Shown here piece after piece: positions 41,872 through 46,195 of a stretch of 46,195 nt of DNA. A program made the position numbers and the translations under genes. The notes beneath the pieces were generated by a model. It ran no database searches and was not told where the DNA came from. It worked only from the letters and a program-made list of their open reading frames with translations. This DNA comes from Clostridia bacterium. GTDB lineage: Bacteria > Bacillota > Clostridia > Oscillospirales > CAG-272. Numbering within the stretch: position 1 is the stretch's first letter; each line of letters opens with the position of its first letter. The stretch covers positions 1-46,195 of the forward strand of contig JAGASP010000034.1 of NCBI GenBank assembly GCA_017621695.1, given 5' to 3'.

Positions 41872-41906
41872 AACAGCGACAAGAAATCTTCATTCTTGTC
41901 GCTGTT
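41872..41906. terminator. Strong hairpin between guaA and the XRE promoter
   Basis: AACAGCGACAAGAA (41872-41885) and TTCTTGTCGCTGTT (41893-41906) form a perfect 14-bp stem with a 7-nt loop, and TTTT extends it on the minus strand. It would stop guaA transcription that now runs into the element, replacing the displaced native terminator. Confidence 0.8.
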
Positions 41907-41994
41907 CATTATTCGATTTAGCATCAAAACGGTATCAAAAAAGCGCTTTGATTACTGAAAACCATTGATATATAAGGCTTTTTCGACTTTCGTT

Positions 41995-42008
41995 TATTAT
42001 TCCCACTC
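41995..42008. repeat. Inner attachment-site copy at the guaA stop codon
   Basis: TATTATTCCCACTC, identical to 39971-39984, covers the last four codons of the GMP synthase gene (E-W-E-stop on the minus strand). The insertion thus keeps the coding sequence intact. Confidence 0.8.
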
Positions 42009-43007
42009 AATCGTTCCCGTGGGCTTCGGCGTCAGATCAAACAGCACTCTGTTGATGCCCTCGACCTCGGCGGTGATTCTTGCGGTGATCTTGTGCAGGA
42101 CGGCGTAGGGAACCTCCTCGATGGTGGCGGTCATGGCGTCCTTGGTATTGACGGCGCGGATGATGGCGGGCCAACCTTCGTAGCGGCTCTCGTCCTTCAC
42201 GCCCACGCTCTTCACGTCGGGCACGATGATGAAGTACTGCCACACCTTCTCGGAAAGGCCGTTGTTTGCGAACTCCTCACGCAGGATGGCGTCAGCCTCG
42301 CGGAGCGCGTGGAGTCTGTCGCGGGTGATGGCACCCAGGCAGCGGACACCGAGACCGGGGCCGGGGAAGGGCTGACGGTAGACCATGGCGTGGGGCAGAC
42401 CCAGGGCCTCGCCCACTACACGAACCTCGTCCTTAAACAGCAGCTTGATGGGCTCCACCAGAGCGAACTTCAGATCCTCGGGAAGGCCGCCCACGTTGTG
42501 GTGAGACTTGACTGCCTTCTTGCCTTCAGCCTGCTTGACGCTCTCCAGGATGTCGGGATAAATGGTGCCCTGGGCAAGGAACTCCACGCCCTCCAGCTTG
42601 CGAGCCTCGTCAGCGAAAACGTTGATAAATTCGGCACCGATGATCTTGCGCTTACGCTCAGGATCAGAAACGCCCGCCAAAAGATCCAGGAAGCGGTCGG
42701 TGGCGTCTACATACACCAGGTTAGCGTCCATCTCCTTGCCGAAAACCTCGATCACCTGCTCGGACTCGCCCTTGCGCATGAGACCGTGGTTGACATGAAC
42801 ACAGGTGAGCTGCTTGCCGATGGCCTTGATGAGCAGAGCGGCCACTACGGAGGAGTCTACACCGCCGGACAGTGCCAGCAGGACCTTTTTGTCGCCTACC
42901 TGGGCGCGGACGGCGGCAACGGCTTCGCTGATGAAAGCATTGGCCAGATTAAAATTGGTGATGCGCTCCATGGACTCGGGGCGCACGTTGGAAGTAAAGT
43001 CGATCAT
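41997..43007 (-). CDS. guaA: GMP synthase ATP-pyrophosphatase subunit, stand-alone
   Basis: 336 residues. It adenylates XMP and aminates it to GMP. The P-loop is LALSGGVDSSV; HVNHGLMRKGE, GTIYPD, KSHHNVGGLPEDL, and the dimerisation part PFPGPGLGVRCLGAI and KPTGTIEWE complete the synthase and C-terminal domains. The glutamine amidotransferase domain of standard GuaA (about 190 residues) is absent. The start is genuine: GGAGGA lies 7 nt before ATG 43007, and only 24 nt separate it from the CofE-like gene. The enzyme must use free ammonia or a separate amidotransferase (GuaAa) encoded outside the window, as in archaeal two-subunit enzymes. Its 3' end carries an integration site. Confidence 0.93.
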   Translation of the reverse strand: MIDFTSNVRPESMERITNFNLANAFISEAVAAVRAQVGDKKVLLALSGGVDSSVVAALLIKAIGKQLTCVHVNHGLMRKGESEQVIEVFGKEMDANLVYVDATDRFLDLLAGVSDPERKRKIIGAEFINVFADEARKLEGVEFLAQGTIYPDILESVKQAEGKKAVKSHHNVGGLPEDLKFALVEPIKLLFKDEVRVVGEALGLPHAMVYRQPFPGPGLGVRCLGAITRDRLHALREADAILREEFANNGLSEKVWQYFIIVPDVKSVGVKDESRYEGWPAIIRAVNTKDAMTATIEEVPYAVLHKITARITAEVEGINRVLFDLTPKPTGTIEWE

Positions 43008-43031
43008 ACGAAATTCCTCCTTTAGGCAATA

Positions 43032-44237
43032 TCAGTTGGTATAGTTGTCGAAATAACCCTGGACCAGCACAACGGGGGTACCCTTGTCACCAGAGCCGGA
43101 GGTCAGGTCGCAGAGGGAACCGATGAGGTCGGTGAGCTGACGGGGAGTTGTGCCCTGAGAGGCCATGTTGCCCACCAGAGATCCTTGCGCCTCCTTCTCG
43201 CGGATGGACTTGGAGATCGCCTCGCGGAGAGCCTCGCCGGAAAGATCCTTGTAATCGTTGTCTGCCAGATACTTGAGCTTGAGTTCGTTGGGAGTACCGA
43301 TCAAGCCGTCGGTGAAGGCAGGAGAGACCACGGGGTCGGCCAGCTCCCAGATCTTACCTTTGGGATCCTTGAAGGCACCGTCACCGTAGACCATGACCTC
43401 CACGTGCTTGCCGGTTGCCTCCAGGATACGAGCCTGGATGTCCAGCACCAGGGGCTTGCACTCGCGGGGGAAGAGCTTGACCTTGTCCTCAGTGGACTTG
43501 TTGGAGCCCAGCAGGCCGTACTTTTCGTTGCAACCGCTTCCGTTCACGGGAGCGTTCAGAATATCGTCCAAGCCGCATACCACCTTAGCACCTGCGGCCT
43601 TGAGGATGCGCTTGGTGCGGGCGCGGGTGTGAATATCACAGGTCAACACACAGTCAGTATAGTTCAGAATGGTCTTTGCCTGATTGGCGAAAATAATCTC
43701 CACATCAGCACCGCATTCGCGGACGAGATTGCCGTAGTATTCTACATAGTCAACGCCTGTGAATTCATGCTTGTTTTCTCCGAACAGCTCACGGTACTTC
43801 TCCAGAGAGAGGACATCGGAGTAGGGATTCACGCCTGCCTCGTCGATCTTGTCCAGAGATACCAATTCATTGCCCACCTCATCGGAAGGATAGGAGAGCA
43901 TCAGCACCACCTTCTTGCAGCCCATGGCGATGCCGCGCAGACAAATGGCAAAACGGTTACGGGAGAGAATAGGGAAAATGACGCCCACGGTTCCGCCACC
44001 CAACTTTTCTCGAACATCGGTTGCGATGGCCTCCACGGATGCGTAGTTACCCTGCGCACGGGCAACGATAGACTCTGTCAGGGAAATGACATCACGATCA
44101 TGGAGCGCAAAGCCTTCGGATTTTGCGGCTTCCAGAACACTTTCGGTGACGATCGCGGCCAGGTCATCTCCTTGACGAATGATGGGGCAACGGATGCCCC
44201 GAGACACGGTACCAACTCTTCTTTCAGTTTGTTCCAT
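43032..44237 (-). CDS. Coenzyme F420-0:L-glutamate ligase (CofE)-like protein
   Basis: 401 residues. The N-terminal part resembles the CofE/FbiB ligase family (PF01996): GIRCPIIRQGDDLAAIV, HDRDVISLTESIVARAQGNY, GGTVGVIFPILSRNRFAICLRGIA and a YGDGAFKDPKGKIWELADPVVSP motif with likely metal ligands. Homologs are frequent in Clostridia that are not known to make F420, so the real substrate is unknown; addition of Glu or another amino acid to a phosphate- or cofactor-like acceptor is a guess. GGAGATA precedes ATG 44237 and a clear promoter lies upstream. It is co-transcribed with the GMP synthase subunit, which may hint at a nucleotide link. Confidence 0.75.
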   Translation of the reverse strand: MEQTERRVGTVSRGIRCPIIRQGDDLAAIVTESVLEAAKSEGFALHDRDVISLTESIVARAQGNYASVEAIATDVREKLGGGTVGVIFPILSRNRFAICLRGIAMGCKKVVLMLSYPSDEVGNELVSLDKIDEAGVNPYSDVLSLEKYRELFGENKHEFTGVDYVEYYGNLVRECGADVEIIFANQAKTILNYTDCVLTCDIHTRARTKRILKAAGAKVVCGLDDILNAPVNGSGCNEKYGLLGSNKSTEDKVKLFPRECKPLVLDIQARILEATGKHVEVMVYGDGAFKDPKGKIWELADPVVSPAFTDGLIGTPNELKLKYLADNDYKDLSGEALREAISKSIREKEAQGSLVGNMASQGTTPRQLTDLIGSLCDLTSGSGDKGTPVVLVQGYFDNYTN

Positions 44238-44303
44238 GGTTTTATATCTCCTAAAATAGAATGACTGGATAATGGATTTAATGTCAAAACTTAACCACGC
44301 TAT

Positions 44304-44332
44304 ATTATATCAAATTTTCTTTCATTTTGCAA
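44304..44332 (-). promoter_or_regulatory. Promoter of the cofE-like - guaA operon
   Basis: On the minus strand TTGCAA (44327-44332) and TATAAT (44304-44309) are 17 bp apart, giving a leader of about 60 nt before ATG 44237. The leader is too short to hold a purine riboswitch plus terminator. Confidence 0.85.
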
Positions 44333-44487
44333 TAGTCCAAATGAAAATCTATAGCCCTTTGAGAAAAAATTTTTTGTGTAATTTTACATGATAAGAACCA
44401 TACATATTTCCGTCATTGTATCGGCACACTATCCATGGACAAAATTTCATCCTTCCGAGCGAAAATTTGCCCGAAATACTGAGCCGA

Positions 44488-44521
44488 AACCGCTCTCCTG
44501 AGAGAGCAGAAAGGAACGGTT
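44488..44521 (+). promoter_or_regulatory. Structured leader directly before the DUF378 start
   Basis: AACC (44488-44491) pairs with GGTT (44518-44521), and GCTCTC-CTGA-GAGAGC (44492-44507) forms an inner stem. The ribosome binding site AGAAAGGAAC is left in a bulge, with ATG 44522 immediately after. It may tune translation; no known riboswitch class was recognised. Confidence 0.4.
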
Positions 44522-44752
44522 ATGATCATAGACAGAATCGCCCTGATTATCGCCATCATAGGTACCTTGAACTGGGGCAGCGTCGGTCTTTTCCAGTTTG
44601 ATCTGGTCGCGTGGGCTTGCGGCGGCGTAGGTACGCTGCTGGCACGCATCATTTACACCGTGGTTGCCCTTGCGGGTATCTGGTGTATCTCTCTTCTGTT
44701 CAGATCCAGAAACTACGACGAGCTGGAAGAATCCGATATGGGGAACAGATAA
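44522..44752 (+). CDS. DUF378-family small membrane protein
   Basis: 76 residues. The family hallmark is TLNWGSVGLFQFDLVAWACGG between two hydrophobic helices (IDRIALIIAIIGTLNWG; LARIIYTVVALAGIWCISLLF), with an acidic tail. AAAGGAA precedes ATG 44522. Function of the family is unknown. The gene stands alone, flanked upstream by 284 bp that includes a divergent promoter and a small leader structure, and ends in a terminator. Confidence 0.92.
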   Translation: MIIDRIALIIAIIGTLNWGSVGLFQFDLVAWACGGVGTLLARIIYTVVALAGIWCISLLFRSRNYDELEESDMGNR

Positions 44753-44758
44753 AAAATG

Positions 44759-44795
44759 CAGGGTCGCTGTGAATGCATCGTAGCGACCCTGTTTT
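44759..44795. terminator. Bidirectional terminator between DUF378 and the TPR gene
   Basis: CAGGGTCGCT (44759-44768) pairs with AGCGACCCTG (44782-44791), flanked by AAAAAA on the left and TTTT on the right, serving the convergent genes on both sides. Confidence 0.9.
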
Positions 44796-44813
44796 CTGAT
44801 TTTGCAATTTCTT

Positions 44814-45869
44814 TCAAAAGTCCCAATTTTCAAAATCGTGAACTGCGACAAATGTCCACGCTGAAAGCTTTGCTGGTTTTCCCGCGAACAATATATCATA
44901 CTCTGCAGTCAGAGTCTTGACGTAATAATCCTTACAATAGACCGTGAATCTTTCCTTAGAAATATCTATGCGGCAGGAAAGTTTGCGCTTCATAAAAGGG
45001 AATGCATCCGTCAGAAGCGCTGAGACAATGGCTTCAGCTGATTCCGCATCACCGCGTTCCTGCAGCTCCTCCAGCTCAGTCAAGCGCTGTGAAAGAATCT
45101 GCCAAAAGCGTTCGTGATTCCGTCGTTTTTGCGGTACAATACAATAGTGGGGATCCGTCCCCGACAGTATTGCCTTGACCGTAGGCTCGCAGTTGCTCCG
45201 AAAAAATGGCTGGAGTTCGGAAAGTAGCCGTTGACTTGCTTCAGACTTGCCTTGTGCCGCATACAGAATGGCTTCGACAAAATCTCGTTGCTGATGATTT
45301 TGAGGGAGATAGGTTTTGGAAAAGTTCAAAAAACGTTCGCATTCGTCATATCGGTGCATATACAAGTATACGGTGGCAATATCGTATATGATCTGTCCTG
45401 CATTCGCGGAAATATGGGCATCCGGGACGATACCGTCATAAAAAGCCAATGCCTTCCGATAATAATGGACAGCTTTTCTGCACTCGGAATCCCGTTGTGC
45501 AAACTTAGCGGTTCGATAATACGGGTGGAAAGAGAAGGGAACTCGGAGCGGGATTTCGGAGGAAAGCAGCTTTTCATAATACGCCGTCATGCTTTCCTCA
45601 TTTTCCATGAACTCGTGATTAAGACCCTTGAAATAATATACAGCTGCCTCGTCAAATTCAGAAGCACAAATGCTTTCCAGCAAATCCAGCTTGGGCATGG
45701 CTTCCTCGAATCGACGGTTGGAGATATGGATGAGGGCGGCGGTCAAATGCACCTGTGCCTCGGGATGATCAGAAAAAGCGGAGGCGAAAATTTCCCCGAA
45801 AGTCCGCGTGTGGATCTCGCGCCAGCTTTGATAATTGGCGTTGTCAAATATTTCGTTATTTGCATCCAT
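44814..45869 (-). CDS. Tetratricopeptide-repeat protein of unknown function
   Basis: 351 residues, cytoplasmic, helical throughout. TPR-like pairs are visible, such as VHLTAALIHISNRRFEEAMPKLDLLE, DEAAVYYFKGLNHEFMENEESMTAYYEKLL, YYRTAKFAQRDSECRKAVHYYRKALAFYDG and IIYDIATVYLYMHRYDECERFLNFS (about residues 38-210). The remaining 140 residues are mixed alpha/beta with no recognised domain, and end in VAVHDFENWDF. The start, ATG 45869, has GAGGT about 8 nt upstream. No partner gene is adjacent; a 151-bp tandem repeat lies directly upstream and must contain or replace the promoter region. Confidence 0.75.
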   Translation of the reverse strand: MDANNEIFDNANYQSWREIHTRTFGEIFASAFSDHPEAQVHLTAALIHISNRRFEEAMPKLDLLESICASEFDEAAVYYFKGLNHEFMENEESMTAYYEKLLSSEIPLRVPFSFHPYYRTAKFAQRDSECRKAVHYYRKALAFYDGIVPDAHISANAGQIIYDIATVYLYMHRYDECERFLNFSKTYLPQNHQQRDFVEAILYAAQGKSEASQRLLSELQPFFRSNCEPTVKAILSGTDPHYCIVPQKRRNHERFWQILSQRLTELEELQERGDAESAEAIVSALLTDAFPFMKRKLSCRIDISKERFTVYCKDYYVKTLTAEYDILFAGKPAKLSAWTFVAVHDFENWDF

Positions 45870-45906
45870 ATATATTACCTCATGAAATTTTTTGTAAAAG
45901 ATTTAT

Positions 45907-46195
45907 AAAAGGCATCGCAGAAGCGAATATAGTCTCCCAACGGGAATCTGAACCCCGATTTGCGCCCAAATATCCTTTGAGCTGTAGTTACCGACAGCGC
46001 AAATGTTTCAAAGCTTCGCTTTGAGGGGTTCAATTCATTTTTGAGCATACGATCTACAAAAGGCATCGCAGAAGCGAATATAGTCTCCCAACGGGAATCT
46101 GAACCCCGATTTGCGCCCAAATATCCTTTGAGCTGTAGTTACCGACAGCGCAAATGTTTCAAAGCTTCGCTTTGAGGGGTTCAATTCATTTTTGA
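45907..46195. repeat. 151-bp tandem repeat, at least two copies, running off the window
   Basis: The sequence starting AAAAGGCATCGCAG at 45907 recurs exactly 151 bp later (46058) and continues identical to the right edge, where the second copy ends at the same TTTTTGA as 46044. Each unit contains internal inverted repeats: TTTGCGC with GCGCAAA, and CAAAGC-TTC-GCTTTG. A shortened, degenerate continuation (GATTTATAAAAGG against GATCTACAAAAGG) lies at 45900. The period is not a multiple of three, so it is not a coding repeat. Confidence 0.9.

Larger units (their letters stand above)
39971..42008. mobile_element. Remnant of an integrative element inserted at the 3' end of guaA
   Basis: The block is bounded by a 14-bp direct repeat that ends the guaA reading frame (codons E-W-E-stop) at both edges. 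It holds GGTATCA arm-type repeats near both ends, an XRE regulator with paired operators, a polytopic membrane protein and a terminator hairpin. No integrase, relaxase or conjugation gene is present, so it is a reduced or decayed island. The guaA 3' end is a known integration hotspot for genomic islands and integrative elements. The cargo is more A/T-rich in codon use than the flanking guaA gene. Confidence 0.75.

Noticed and set aside
44333-44487. Metabolite riboswitch upstream of DUF378
   Set aside because: No conserved core of a known class (yybP-ykoY, fluoride, glycine, THF, preQ1) could be matched with confidence.
45907-46195. tRNA gene or CRISPR in the right-edge repeat
   Set aside because: A GGGAATCTGAACCCC-like stretch recalls a T-arm, but no cloverleaf or acceptor stem can be drawn. 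The 151-bp period with near-identical whole units does not fit CRISPR.

Overview
The window looks like chromosome of an uncultured gut-type Clostridia (Firmicutes) bacterium. The signs are sigma-A promoters with near-consensus boxes, strong AGGAGG-type ribosome binding sites, AddAB instead of RecBCD, a miaB - YlbF-family - mutS - mutL order like that of Bacillus, a PadR/DUF1700/DUF4097 cassette, and many short regulator-plus-membrane-protein units. All assignments come from reading the sequence and from knowledge of the families; no database search was run.

Layout. (1) 1-11.3 kb, plus strand: the tail of an unidentified gene, then two giant N-terminally anchored surface proteins (1516 and 2170 aa) built from about 27 copies of a YDG/MBG-like repeat around transglutaminase-like domains. 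One of the three transglutaminase domains has lost its catalytic Cys and His. A perfect 14-bp hairpin lies between the ribosome binding site and the start codon of the second gene. (2) 11.3-19.1 kb, plus: a consensus promoter drives miaB, a YlbF/RicA-type gene with a Cys-rich tail, mutS, a HAD gene and mutL. Between the YlbF-type gene and mutS is a tandem array of short hairpins whose stems differ in sequence but stay complementary. (3) 19.2-23.5 kb, plus: an AraC regulator with an effector domain, a stand-alone GyrI-like protein, a metallophosphoesterase, tgt and a second HAD hydrolase, with two palindromic intergenic repeats. (4) 32.2-23.6 kb, minus: an operon of a parvulin, a QueG-like iron-sulfur protein, addB and addA. 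(5) 32.3-39.9 kb: yccF on plus; then on minus a membrane-tethered MerR regulator with a PLDc_N protein and an ABC exporter, a radical SAM/SPASM protein, an XRE-membrane protein, the padR - DUF1700 (nonsense mutation) - DUF4097 operon, and a lectin-fold protein. (6) 39.97-42.0 kb: a 2-kb remnant of an integrative element at the 3' end of guaA, flanked by a 14-bp direct repeat, with arm-type repeats and an XRE/membrane-protein pair but no integrase. (7) 42.0-46.2 kb: a stand-alone GMP synthase ATP-pyrophosphatase subunit and a CofE-like protein (one operon, minus), DUF378 (plus), a TPR protein (minus), and a 151-bp tandem repeat running off the right edge.

Functional themes are a cell-surface repeat-protein system, DNA repair (MutSL, AddAB), tRNA modification (MiaB, Tgt, a QueG relative), envelope-stress-type regulation, and a scar of horizontal transfer at guaA. 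The features least explained by known biology are the tandem hairpin array upstream of mutS, the YDG/transglutaminase pair with its hairpin-bridged start, and the repeat at the right edge.
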